Below are positions 36,077-45,442 of a stretch of DNA of 64,000 bases, in pieces. Every line of letters starts with the position of its first letter. Positions within the stretch are counted from its first letter, which is position 1. This DNA comes from Mesorhizobium hawassense (lineage in GTDB: Bacteria; Pseudomonadota; Alphaproteobacteria; Rhizobiales; Rhizobiaceae), in the NCBI RefSeq assembly GCF_003289945.1, contig NZ_QMBP01000013.1:62001-126000 (forward strand), in the 5' to 3' direction. The position numbers and the translations under genes were made by a program. A model generated the notes under the pieces. That model was not told the origin of the DNA. It worked only from the letters and a program-made list of their open reading frames with translations, and searched no databases.

Positions 36077-37038
36077 TGGCCAACCGTCTTCCCATCATCG
36101 CCGTCATCGCGGCTGTCCTGTTGTTCCTGCTCTACTCCTCGATCTTCGTGGTCAATGCCGGCCAGCAGGCGATCGTGCTCAGGTTCGGCGAGATCATCGA
36201 CGTCAAGAACGAGCCCGGGGTCTACTTCAAGGCGCCGTTCGCCTTCTTCGACGCCGACAGCGTGCAAATGGTCGAGAAGCGCGTGATGCGCTTCGACCTC
36301 GACAACATCCGCGTCCAGGTGTCGGGCGGCAAGTTCTACGAAGTCGATGCCTTCATCGCCTATCGCATCTCGGATCCGCGCACCTTCCGCGCGGCGGTGT
36401 CCGGACAGGTGGAACTGGCCGAAGCCCGGCTGAGGACGCGTCTCGATGCGGCGCTGCGCCGTGTCTACGGCCTGCGCGACTTCGAGGCCGCGCTCTCCGA
36501 GGAGCGCGGCGTCATGATGCGCGAGGTGCGTGATCAGCTTCGCCCCGATGCGACCTCGCTCGGCCTGGACATCGAGGATGTGCGCATTCGCCGGACCGAC
36601 TTGACGGCGGAGGTCTCGCAGCAGACGTATGACCGCATGAAGGCGGAGCGCCTGGCGGAAGCCGAACGGCTGAGGGCCCGCGGCAACGAGGCGGCGCAGC
36701 GCATCAGGGCGCGGGCCGACCGTGAGGTCGTCGAGATCGTCGCCGAGGCGCAGAAGGAATCGGAAATCCTGCGCGGTGAGGGCGATGCCCAGCGCAGCGC
36801 CACTTTCGCGGACGCCTATAAGCGCGATCCGTCTTTCTTCGATTTCTACCGCTCGATGAATGCCTACGGAACGGCGCTGGACAACACCGGAACGACGATG
36901 GTGCTCTCGCCCGAGTCCGAGTTCTTCCGCTACTTCCGCGATCCGGAGAGCAAGCCTCAGCCCGGACAGCCGGCGGCACCGCAATCCGGAGCGGCGCAAC
37001 CGGCGGCGCCGGCCGCGCAACCCAGCACCGCCCAATAG
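36076..37038 (+). CDS. hflC: HflC, subunit of the FtsH-modulating complex
   Basis: A 320 aa partner of HflK. One N-terminal membrane span (IIAVIAAVLLFLLYSSIFVV) leads into an SPFH domain (NAGQQAIVLRFGEI) and a charged coiled coil (ERLAEAERLRARGNEAAQRI). The Pro/Ala/Gln-rich tail is typical of rhizobial forms. GGAGGT lies eight bases before the ATG. A GTG one codon upstream is a less likely start. The start overlaps the hflK stop. Confidence 0.95.
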   Translation: MANRLPIIAVIAAVLLFLLYSSIFVVNAGQQAIVLRFGEIIDVKNEPGVYFKAPFAFFDADSVQMVEKRVMRFDLDNIRVQVSGGKFYEVDAFIAYRISDPRTFRAAVSGQVELAEARLRTRLDAALRRVYGLRDFEAALSEERGVMMREVRDQLRPDATSLGLDIEDVRIRRTDLTAEVSQQTYDRMKAERLAEAERLRARGNEAAQRIRARADREVVEIVAEAQKESEILRGEGDAQRSATFADAYKRDPSFFDFYRSMNAYGTALDNTGTTMVLSPESEFFRYFRDPESKPQPGQPAAPQSGAAQPAAPAAQPSTAQ

Positions 37039-37043
37039 CGGCG

Positions 37044-37232
37044 GTGCAGGATTTCATCGCTGCGATCGGCCTGGTCCTCGTGATAGAGGGCCTGGTCTAT
37101 GGCGGGTTTCCGGGTCTCGCCCGGAAGCTGGCGACGGAAGTGCTGTCGATGCATGAAAATGCGCTGCGGATCGGTGGGCTGGTGGCGATCGCCGTCGGCG
37201 TCGCGATTGTCTGGCTGGTCCGCGGCTCATGA
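37044..37232 (+). CDS. DUF2065 small inner-membrane protein
   Basis: A 62 aa protein with two hydrophobic helices (FIAAIGLVLVIEGLVYG and GGLVAIAVGVAIVWLVRG) joined by FPGLARKLATEVLSMHENALR. This is DUF2065, which regularly follows hflC in proteobacteria and may be a further part of the HflKC-FtsH system. The start is GTG, six bases after the hflC stop. Confidence 0.85.
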   Translation: MQDFIAAIGLVLVIEGLVYGGFPGLARKLATEVLSMHENALRIGGLVAIAVGVAIVWLVRGS

Positions 37233-37250
37233 AATTCTAATTGAAGAACA

Positions 37251-37299
37251 GGGCATGATGTCGTCTGAAAACCGCTTCACACTTTTCGGCATCATGCCC
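37251..37299. repeat. Short dispersed palindromic repeat (copy 3)
   Basis: Perfect 10-bp arms GGGCATGATG/CATCATGCCC enclose CTGAAAACCGCTTCACACTT, which contains the same CTTCACACTTTTC string as the 13.84 kb copy. It lies between the DUF2065 gene and degP and may end the hfl transcript. Confidence 0.65.
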
Positions 37300-37437
37300 T
37301 AGTGCCACGGCAATTGACGATTTATCCTTCGCCGATGGCCGCAGCCGCAAACGTGCCGTATTTTTTGCCAACATGAACCGGACTGGCGTTTTTGCGGAAG
37401 CGCGCCTTTCCTTTCTCAAAAAGACCGGGAGGCCATG

Positions 37438-38955
<1,518 letters not shown>

Positions 38956-38994
38956 TTCCGGAAACGCGCCCAAATAACTGGACTTCAACGAAGA

Positions 38995-39019
38995 GGGCGG
39001 CTAGCGAGCCGCCCTTTTT
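38995..39019 (+). terminator. Terminator after degP
   Basis: GGGCGGCT-AGCG-AGCCGCCC is an 8-bp stem followed by TTTTT. It overlaps the 3' end of the convergent acetyltransferase gene, whose stop codon lies in the loop. Confidence 0.85.
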
Positions 39020-39573
39020 CGTGCCTGCCAATCCGCACGCGACAGCCGGTAAAGGACATGGCGCTTGAGATGCGGATGGCCGTCCGGAATGTCGGGATGG
39101 TCGAAGTCGCTGGCCGGGTCGGCGCTCATGCCGAGGCGTTTCATGACGGCGGTCGAGCGATGATTGTCGGCCACGGCGAAGGAGACGATCTCGTTGACGC
39201 CCAGCGTCTCGAAGCCGTAGGCGAGCCAGGCCTCCGCCGCCTCGGTGACATAGCCCTTGCCCCAGTATTCCGGTGCCAGCCGCCAGCCGATCTCTATCGT
39301 GCCGGCCGGCAGGGAGGGCACATGATCGGTTTCGAGGAGGCCGACGAAGCCGATGCACTCGCCGGTGGCCGCGATCTCGGCGGCGGCAAAACCATAGCCG
39401 TCCTCGGTGATCCAGGATCGGAACTCATCCATCTTGGCGTCAGCCGCGGCGCGATCGCGGCGGAACGGGAAGAACTCCATCACGCGCTCGTCGGAGTTGA
39501 TACGGTGGAACAGCCCACGGTCGCGCTCTTCCCAGTTGCGCAGGATCAGGCGCTCGGTGCGGATCGGCTTCAT
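39001..39573 (-). CDS. GNAT-family N-acetyltransferase (RimJ/RimL-like)
   Basis: A 190 aa acetyl-CoA-dependent transferase. RTERLILRNWEERD at the N-terminus, IEIGWRLAPEYWGKGYVTEA (containing the acetyl-CoA-binding WGKGYVTEA) and NHRSTAVMKRLGM match the Acetyltransf_3 group, which includes enzymes that acetylate ribosomal protein N-termini. The substrate is unknown. Its ATG overlaps the serB stop (ATGA), so it is translated with serB. Confidence 0.9.
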   Translation of the reverse strand: MKPIRTERLILRNWEERDRGLFHRINSDERVMEFFPFRRDRAAADAKMDEFRSWITEDGYGFAAAEIAATGECIGFVGLLETDHVPSLPAGTIEIGWRLAPEYWGKGYVTEAAEAWLAYGFETLGVNEIVSFAVADNHRSTAVMKRLGMSADPASDFDHPDIPDGHPHLKRHVLYRLSRADWQARKRAAR

Positions 39574-40457
39574 TCAGTGAACTCATCCCGGCGGTAGCCC
39601 TGCAGGTAGAGCAGCGCGGTCAGGTCGGCGTGATCGATGCGGATGCGGGCCTGCTCCGCCACCGCCGGCTTGGCGTGCAGGGCGACGCCGGTACCGGCAA
39701 GACGGATCATGTCGAGATCGTTGGCGCCGTCGCCGACCGCGACAGCGTCCTCGGTCGTCAGCCCGAGCTTTGCGGCGATGTCGAGCAACGCTTCGGCCTT
39801 GGCGGCGCGGCCCAGGATCGGCTCGGCCACCATGCCGGCGAATTTGCCGCCGTCCTCGATCAGTCGGTTGGCCCGGTTTTCCTGAAAGCCCAGCTTGGCG
39901 GCGATGCGGCTGGTGAAGACGTCGAAACCGCCCGAGACCAGCGCCGTCCAGGCGCCATGGGCTCGCATCGTCCGCACCAAGGCCCGGCCGCCGGCGGCGA
40001 GCGTCAGCCGGTTGGCGATGATGCGGTCGACCACCGCGGTGTCGAGGCCTTTGAGCAGGGCGACGCGCTCGCGCAGGGCCGGCTCGAAAGCGATCTCGCC
40101 ATTCATCGAGCGCGCGGTAATCGCCGCCACATGCTCCTTGACGCCGATTTCGTCGGCGAGCTCGTCGATGCACTCCTGATCGATCATCGTCGAATCCATA
40201 TCGGCAAGCAGGATCTTCTTCCGCCTGCCTTCAGCGGGTTGAACGATGACGTCCACGGGCTCGGAAGCCAGTGCCGCGCGCAGATTGGCGGTCATTTCGC
40301 CGATATCCGGCGCCTGCGGCAATACGAGATCGCAGGCAACGTCTTCCGCCAGCCAACGAACGGCGCTTGCACCGGCGGCCCGCAAGGCCATATTCGCAAG
40401 CGAGGCCGGCACGGCGCGGGCTTCTGGACGGGACACTAGCGTGGCAATCAGCGGCAT
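39570..40457 (-). CDS. serB: Phosphoserine phosphatase
   Basis: Final step of serine synthesis: hydrolysis of phosphoserine. It is a 295 aa HAD-superfamily protein with the catalytic motif ADMDSTM (Asp86, Asp88), ALVSGGF, then GRAAKAEALLD and VGDGANDLDM. The N-terminal ~80 residues form an ACT-like extension, as in other proteobacterial SerB proteins. The ATG beginning MPLIATLVS fits this domain and lies 17 bases inside the divergent miaA gene, so the two genes overlap head to head. Confidence 0.94.
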   Translation of the reverse strand: MPLIATLVSRPEARAVPASLANMALRAAGASAVRWLAEDVACDLVLPQAPDIGEMTANLRAALASEPVDVIVQPAEGRRKKILLADMDSTMIDQECIDELADEIGVKEHVAAITARSMNGEIAFEPALRERVALLKGLDTAVVDRIIANRLTLAAGGRALVRTMRAHGAWTALVSGGFDVFTSRIAAKLGFQENRANRLIEDGGKFAGMVAEPILGRAAKAEALLDIAAKLGLTTEDAVAVGDGANDLDMIRLAGTGVALHAKPAVAEQARIRIDHADLTALLYLQGYRRDEFTE

Positions 40458-41391
40458 CGAGACTTCCGGCAGGCAAGCGGGCGAGGGCCGCATCAAGAAC
40501 GCGATCCTGATAGCCGGGCCGACCGCCAGCGGCAAGTCGGCGCTGGCGCTCGATCTCGCGGAACGCGGTGGCGGGGTCATCGTCAACACCGATTCCATGC
40601 AGGGCTACTCGGTGCTCGATGTCTTGACGGCGCGGCCGAGCGCCGCCGAAATGGCGCGCGTACCGCACTTCCTCTACGGCCATGTGCATCCCTCGACAGC
40701 CTATTCCACCGGCGCCTGGCTGCGCGATGTGACGAAGCTGATCGAAGACGGCGTCCTGCCGGGTCGCCCGGTCGTTTTCGTCGGCGGTACCGGGCTCTAC
40801 TTCCGCGCGCTGGCCGAAGGCATATCGGATATGCCGGACATTCCAGCGTCCGTGCGTGAGCGCTGGCGCTACGAGCTGAAGGAACAAGGGGCTGAAAGGC
40901 TGCATCGCCTGCTGATGCATGAGGATTCGGCTGTCGCCATGCAGCTCAGGCCGACCGACGGTCAACGCATCGTGCGCGCGCTCGAGGTGCTCGACGCCTC
41001 GGGACGGTCGATCCTGGAATGGCAGGCGGCGCGCGGCCGCCCGCTGATCGACCGCGATAGCGCGCGCTTTCTGGTCATCGAGCCCGACCGGGAGCAACTG
41101 GTGCGGCGCATAGAGGCGCGGTTCGACCGGATGCTCGACAAGGGCGCGCTCGACGAAGTGCGGCAGCTTATGGCGCTCGACCTCGACCCGGACCTACCGG
41201 CGATGAAAGCGATCGGTGTGCGCGAACTGCGGGCGGCGATGGCTGGACAGTCCGGTTTTCCCGAGGCGATCGAACGCGCCAAGATCGCGACCCGGCAGTA
41301 TGCCAAGCGCCAGTCGACCTGGTTCCGGCACCAGCTGGGCGCGGAGTGGCGCAGGCTGCGGCCGGGCGATGAACCGGCAGTCCACGACTGA
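40441..41391 (+). CDS. miaA: tRNA dimethylallyltransferase
   Basis: Adds a dimethylallyl group to A37 of tRNAs that read UNN codons; 316 aa. The P-loop AGPTASGKSALALDLA, the substrate motif NTDSMQGYSVLDVLTA, and VFVGGTGLYFRAL are all conserved. The only start close to the P-loop is this GTG; longer in-frame starts run through serB coding sequence on the other strand and do not read as protein. The promoter must lie inside serB. Confidence 0.93.
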   Translation: MAISGIETSGRQAGEGRIKNAILIAGPTASGKSALALDLAERGGGVIVNTDSMQGYSVLDVLTARPSAAEMARVPHFLYGHVHPSTAYSTGAWLRDVTKLIEDGVLPGRPVVFVGGTGLYFRALAEGISDMPDIPASVRERWRYELKEQGAERLHRLLMHEDSAVAMQLRPTDGQRIVRALEVLDASGRSILEWQAARGRPLIDRDSARFLVIEPDREQLVRRIEARFDRMLDKGALDEVRQLMALDLDPDLPAMKAIGVRELRAAMAGQSGFPEAIERAKIATRQYAKRQSTWFRHQLGAEWRRLRPGDEPAVHD

Positions 41392-41516
41392 CTAATACCA
41401 TTTTCAATCAAGGCCTTAAAATGCCTGGTTCTAATTCTCGCCAAGGTTGTTCGGGTTAACCGTCCGTAAGGTCAGCCGTGCCATAACCTCAGGGGTTACA
41501 GTGCCGCGGGGAGTAG

Positions 41517-42308
41517 ATGCGTTTCCATAAGGCGGAATCCGCATTTTTCGTGTTTATTTTCGTGATCCTGGCCGCCGGCCTGGTGACCTTCCATGCCTAT
41601 GGCCAACTGCAGGACATCGCCTCCGACACCGATGCCGCGTCGCGCCTGGCAAGGATCATCTATCTCAACAAATTGCTGTTCGTGACCGGAGCGCTGCTCG
41701 CCGCCTCGCTGTCCTTCGGCATCTTCTTCATCTATCCGTTGATCCGCGGTCAGGTGCGGGAAGAGGGCAAGCTCAGGGCTATGACGGTGTCGCTCAGCGC
41801 GCGCTCGCAAACGCTCGAGCAGGCGGCACTCACCGACGGCCTGACCGGCATGCAGAACCGCCGCTATTTCGACGACGCGCTGCGCGAATATCTGCACGAG
41901 TTCCGCCGCATCGACAGGCCGGTCGGGCTGATGATCCTCGATCTCGATCATTTCAAGCAGGTCAACGACACGCATGGCCATGATGTCGGCGACGAGGTGC
42001 TGAGGGCCGTCGCCACCTGCCTGAGGGGCATGACGCGCTATCACGACGTGGTGGCGCGGCTGGGCGGCGAGGAGTTTGCCGTCGTCACCCCCAACATGGA
42101 TGTCGAGCTGCTTGCCAGGTTCGCCGAACGCATCCGCAAGGCGATCGCCGGCATGTCTATCCTGTCCGGCAACGTGCGGCTCAAGGTCACCACCAGCGTC
42201 GGTCTTGCCGTCTGGGACCATAAGGAGAGCGCGGAGGATTTCTACCGCCGCGCCGATCGCCAGCTCTATGAGGCGAAGAAGCAGGGCCGCAACCGCGTCT
42301 GCGCCTAA
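41517..42308 (+). CDS. Membrane-anchored diguanylate cyclase (GGDEF)
   Basis: Makes cyclic di-GMP. The 263 aa protein has two membrane spans (~8-28 and ~52-75) flanking a short periplasmic loop, then a GGDEF domain with DGLTGMQNRRYFDDAL, LDLDHFKQVNDTHGHDVGDEVL and the active site RLGGEEF. The inhibitory site RxxD is present five residues before GGEEF (RYHD). It is therefore expected to be an active, product-inhibited enzyme. GGGGAG precedes the ATG. The stop is followed directly by a large palindromic repeat. Confidence 0.93.
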   Translation: MRFHKAESAFFVFIFVILAAGLVTFHAYGQLQDIASDTDAASRLARIIYLNKLLFVTGALLAASLSFGIFFIYPLIRGQVREEGKLRAMTVSLSARSQTLEQAALTDGLTGMQNRRYFDDALREYLHEFRRIDRPVGLMILDLDHFKQVNDTHGHDVGDEVLRAVATCLRGMTRYHDVVARLGGEEFAVVTPNMDVELLARFAERIRKAIAGMSILSGNVRLKVTTSVGLAVWDHKESAEDFYRRADRQLYEAKKQGRNRVCA

Positions 42309-42449
42309 AATTCCGACATGAATTCATGAGGCCGGTCGACTGACGCGCCTTTCTCGACTTCCGGTGCTCACGGACTGACTGTCCGCTCCGCTCCGGCTTC
42401 TCGAAAGCCACGTCATTCGATCCGGCCTGATGAATTCCTGTTCGGAATT
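42309..42449. repeat. Long palindromic intergenic repeat, copy A
   Basis: About 141 bp. Outer arms of ~28 bases (AATTCCGACATGAATTCATG.. and their imperfect complement at the other end) enclose a core shared with a copy near 53.8 kb: CTTCCGGTGCTCACG, a small hairpin GGAC-TGACT-GTCC, then GCTCCGCTCCGG and TTCTCGAAAGCCAC. The layout recalls rhizobial mosaic elements (RIME type). It begins at the stop codon of the diguanylate cyclase gene. Confidence 0.75.
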
Positions 42450-42468
42450 TGGCTGTGAGGTTGGTCGA

Positions 42469-44316
42469 TCAGTCGTTCAACTGGCGCATGCCGAAGGTCG
42501 AAGGCTTCAGACCGTAGCGCGTGTCGAAATCGTCGTCGGGCTGTCCTCGCGAGGCGGAGGCTGGCTTCTTATAGTCCGGATCGCCGGCTTGCCGGGTCGA
42601 GTCCACCGCCTCGGCGAAGGCCATGGACTGGGTCGGCTTCGGCACGTTGCGCAGCCGCTCGACGACCATGGCGAGGTCGACGTCGTTGCCTAGCTCGTCC
42701 TGTTCGGCCTGTTCGCCTTTTGCCGTGCCGGGGATGAATTCCTGCGCCAGCTTTTCGAACTTCAAGCGCATGGTCGTTGCCACGCCTTCGCCGAAGGCGA
42801 TGGCTTCGCGCTGACCCATCGACGACAGGAACGCCAGCGTCGAGGCCGAAGAGTCGGCGATCGCCGAGCGGATGATCGCCTGGTCCTGCTCGTTGGCGAG
42901 GCGCATTGCGAAGAAGGTCGAGCATTGCGACAGGATGGTTGGATCTAGCTCGCCCGGGCGCTGGGTGACGACGCCGAGGTAGCAGCCATATTTGCGGCCT
43001 TCCTTGGCGATGCGCGACAGCGCGTGCCTCGTCGGCGCGAAGCCGAGGCGCGGATCGGCCGGCATGTAGCGATGCGCTTCCTCGCATAGCAAAAGCAGCT
43101 TCAGCCGGCCCTCGCTCCACAGCGCCAGGTCGAAGGCCAGGCGCGCCAGCACCGAGCACACCGAGTTGACGACTTCCGAAGGCATGCCCGCCATCTCGAA
43201 GCAGGTCACCGGTCGGCCGTGGCTGGGGACGCGGAAAATATTGCCGATCGTTTCGTGGATGGTGTCCTCGATCAGCCGCGAATTGAACATGAAGCGATAG
43301 CGCGGGTCCGCGGCCGCCGATTCGATGCGCGTCTTCAGCGACTTCAATGTCGGGCGGTCGTTCTTGCTTTCCAGCATGCCCATGCGCTCGTCGATCTGCT
43401 TGATGAGATCGGCGATGCGATAAGGCACCGGCGTGTCGGCGGTCAGCGCGTCGCTGCCGCGCCTGATGTAAGTCCCGGAATTCGGGTTGCGGTAGAGGTT
43501 CTTGGCGGCCGGTATCAGGTCGCGCAGCGCGTCGACCTCTTCCGGCACCGTCTCGCGCCCGCGAAACAGCACTTCGGCGAATTCTTCCAGCCTGAACATC
43601 CAGAACGGCAGGTCGAGCGTCTTGGAATCGACCTTGACGCAATATTCCGGCAGCGAGGCGGCAAACTCGTTGTGCGGGTCGAGGATGAGCACGCGCAGGT
43701 CCGGACGCGCCTCGATCGTCTTGCGCAAGAGCAGCGAGACCGCGGTCGATTTGCCGACGCCGGTGGTGCCGACGATGGCGAAATGGCGCGCCAGCGTGTC
43801 GTCGATGGCGATGTTGGCGTCGATCGATTCATCCTGGGACAGCGTGCCGATGGTTACCGAATGGCGCCCGGCCAGATCGTAGACAGCCTGCAGGTCGCGG
43901 GTGCGGATGCGATGGGCTACGGCGCCGATATGCGGATAGGTGGTAATGCCGCGGTCGAAGAAAGGTTTGGCGCCGGGCTCGGCGCTGTCGCGCACTTCGC
44001 CGACCAGTTCGACGCTGACCTCGATCGGATTCTGCCCGTCGTGATTCCAGGCGCGATCCGACTTGCCAATGGCGTAGACGAGGCCGACGGTTCGTGTCGA
44101 CCCGAGATTGATGGAGATCATCTTGCCGACTGTCCAAAGGCCGGTGACCGCGCCTTCGATGTCCTCGGCATGGGCGCTGATGGTGGCGCGCGCGCCGTCG
44201 CATTGCACGACATTGCCCAGAATGCGCTTGTCGTTCTGTTGGATGTTGCGGCGTTCCTGCGAGGTCGGTTCTCCAACGGAAGCTTCGCGTTCAACAAACA
44301 TATGCCCTGGTCCCAT
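42469..44316 (-). CDS. HerA/DUF87-type ATPase
   Basis: A 615 aa hexameric-type FtsK/HerA ATPase. An N-terminal beta-barrel (HAS) domain of ~100 residues (GNVVQCDGARATISAH) precedes the motor: Walker A VGTTGVGKSTAVSLLL, Walker B LLLLCEEAHRYM, and sensor/arginine-finger region VTQRPGELDPTILSQCSTFFAMRL. In archaea HerA works with NurA nuclease in end resection, and in bacteria HerA sometimes powers defence systems. No nuclease, SIR2 or DUF4297 partner is adjacent, so this looks like the stand-alone rhizobial form. The ATG five codons downstream is an equally possible start. Confidence 0.88.
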   Translation of the reverse strand: MGPGHMFVEREASVGEPTSQERRNIQQNDKRILGNVVQCDGARATISAHAEDIEGAVTGLWTVGKMISINLGSTRTVGLVYAIGKSDRAWNHDGQNPIEVSVELVGEVRDSAEPGAKPFFDRGITTYPHIGAVAHRIRTRDLQAVYDLAGRHSVTIGTLSQDESIDANIAIDDTLARHFAIVGTTGVGKSTAVSLLLRKTIEARPDLRVLILDPHNEFAASLPEYCVKVDSKTLDLPFWMFRLEEFAEVLFRGRETVPEEVDALRDLIPAAKNLYRNPNSGTYIRRGSDALTADTPVPYRIADLIKQIDERMGMLESKNDRPTLKSLKTRIESAAADPRYRFMFNSRLIEDTIHETIGNIFRVPSHGRPVTCFEMAGMPSEVVNSVCSVLARLAFDLALWSEGRLKLLLLCEEAHRYMPADPRLGFAPTRHALSRIAKEGRKYGCYLGVVTQRPGELDPTILSQCSTFFAMRLANEQDQAIIRSAIADSSASTLAFLSSMGQREAIAFGEGVATTMRLKFEKLAQEFIPGTAKGEQAEQDELGNDVDLAMVVERLRNVPKPTQSMAFAEAVDSTRQAGDPDYKKPASASRGQPDDDFDTRYGLKPSTFGMRQLND

Positions 44317-44434
44317 TCCCCTGCAGCAGGACCCTATCCAATCGGGGTTAAAGTCAGGTGATGTCGAATGGTGTAGGCGGTGTTAAGCCAGCCGCGACAA
44401 TTCGATCGAACAGCCTCTTCCCAGCTAGTGCAAT

Positions 44435-44468
44435 TTCGATATATTGGACGAATGGATGATATATCGAA
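44435..44468. promoter_or_regulatory. Palindromic operator overlapping the XRE-cupin start
   Basis: TTCGATATAT-N14-ATATATCGAA has perfect 10-bp arms, AT-rich in a GC-rich region. The start codon of the regulator lies within the spacer. This is a likely autoregulatory site. Confidence 0.6.
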
Positions 44469-45018
44469 TGACATTAGCGCTACGATCGGCAGACGGGTCC
44501 GCTCCGAAAGGACGGTGAGGGGCTGGTCGCTGGCCGAGCTCGCCGGGCGCTCGGACGTGTCGAAGGCGATGCTGAGCGCCATCGAGCGCGGCACGACCAG
44601 TCCGACAGCGGCGCTGCTGGTGCGCATCGCGGCGGCCTTCGGCATGACGCTGTCGACGCTGATCGCCCGGGCCGAGATGCAAGGCGGCGGCGTTTCGCGC
44701 AAGGGCGAGCAGCCGGTCTGGCAGGATCCGGCAACCGGCTACATCCGCCGGCATCTGTCGCCGGCATCGCAGATGCCGCTCGAGCTGATCAGGGTCAGCC
44801 TGCCGGCAGGCGCCAGGGTGAGCCTTCCGGCCGCGTCCTACGCCTTCATCAAGCAGCAGATATGGCTGATCGCGGGAAGGCTCGATTTCACCGAGGGCGA
44901 TGTGGTGCACAGGCTGGAGCCCGGCGACTGCCTGGCGCTGGGCGCGCCGTCGGACTGCGTCTTTCATGCTCCCGGGCCGGAGGCGGCGGAATATCTCGTG
45001 GCGCTGGTCAGGGATTGA
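44452..45018 (+). CDS. XRE-cupin transcriptional regulator
   Basis: A 188 aa regulator. The N-terminal helix-turn-helix (~10-65) contains GRRVRSERTVRGWSLAELAG, SKAMLSAIERGTTSPTAALL and LVRIAAAFGM. The C-terminal half is a small beta-barrel cupin (~105-185, IWLIAGRLDFTEGDVVHRL, PGDCLALG). Such proteins often control amino-acid or drug-related exporters or catabolic genes after binding a small molecule. A perfect inverted repeat spans its start codon, which suggests autoregulation. The gene following it by 5 bases is unrelated in type. Confidence 0.88.
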   Translation: MDDISNDISATIGRRVRSERTVRGWSLAELAGRSDVSKAMLSAIERGTTSPTAALLVRIAAAFGMTLSTLIARAEMQGGGVSRKGEQPVWQDPATGYIRRHLSPASQMPLELIRVSLPAGARVSLPAASYAFIKQQIWLIAGRLDFTEGDVVHRLEPGDCLALGAPSDCVFHAPGPEAAEYLVALVRD

Positions 45019-45023
45019 TCGCG

Positions 45024-45332
45024 GTGCCTCGCCGACCAAAACGCTCGCACAATGGCGGGCCGCCGCTCGACGACTATGACGGCCCGCCCTGGGGAAAGGG
45101 CGACGCCTATATTTTCCTCGCCTGGCGCGCCGCCCATGACGAGGCCTGGAAGGCGCCAAGCCATGCCGTCATGCTGATGCGGCTGGAAAGGGCCGAGCGG
45201 CTCGGGCTGACCTATGAGGAATATACGCTCGAGATCCTGGAGCGCGGCCGCCATCTCAGCGAGGACGACGCCGAGCGCATCGCCGAAATCAAGCGGGCGC
45301 GACGGCGCAAGCGGATCAGCCATTTCGAATGA
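45024..45332 (+). CDS. Small conserved hypothetical protein, 102 aa
   Basis: Begins with GTG and reads PRRPKRSHNGGPPLDD. Arg-rich ends flank a helical middle (AYIFLAWRAAHDEAWKAPSHAVMLMRLERAERLGLTYEEYTLEIL). The NGGPPLDD string is one I associate with small rhizobial proteins of unknown role. The basic tail RRRKRISHFE could bind nucleic acid. It starts five bases after the XRE-cupin gene, so it is probably co-transcribed. Confidence 0.7.
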   Translation: MPRRPKRSHNGGPPLDDYDGPPWGKGDAYIFLAWRAAHDEAWKAPSHAVMLMRLERAERLGLTYEEYTLEILERGRHLSEDDAERIAEIKRARRRKRISHFE

Positions 45333-45442
45333 CCTTGTGCCCGATGCCAACTGGTGAGATCCCGGACTTCGCCCTGAAACCGCATGGCGGGCTGACCGGC
45401 ACTCTCATCTACTGGAAGCGGATAGGAACAGCGGCCCGCGCG

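Noticed and set aside
42469..44316. HerA ATPase as part of an anti-phage defence system
   Set aside because: No nuclease, NADase or other defence partner is next to it; the neighbours are a diguanylate cyclase and an XRE-cupin regulator.
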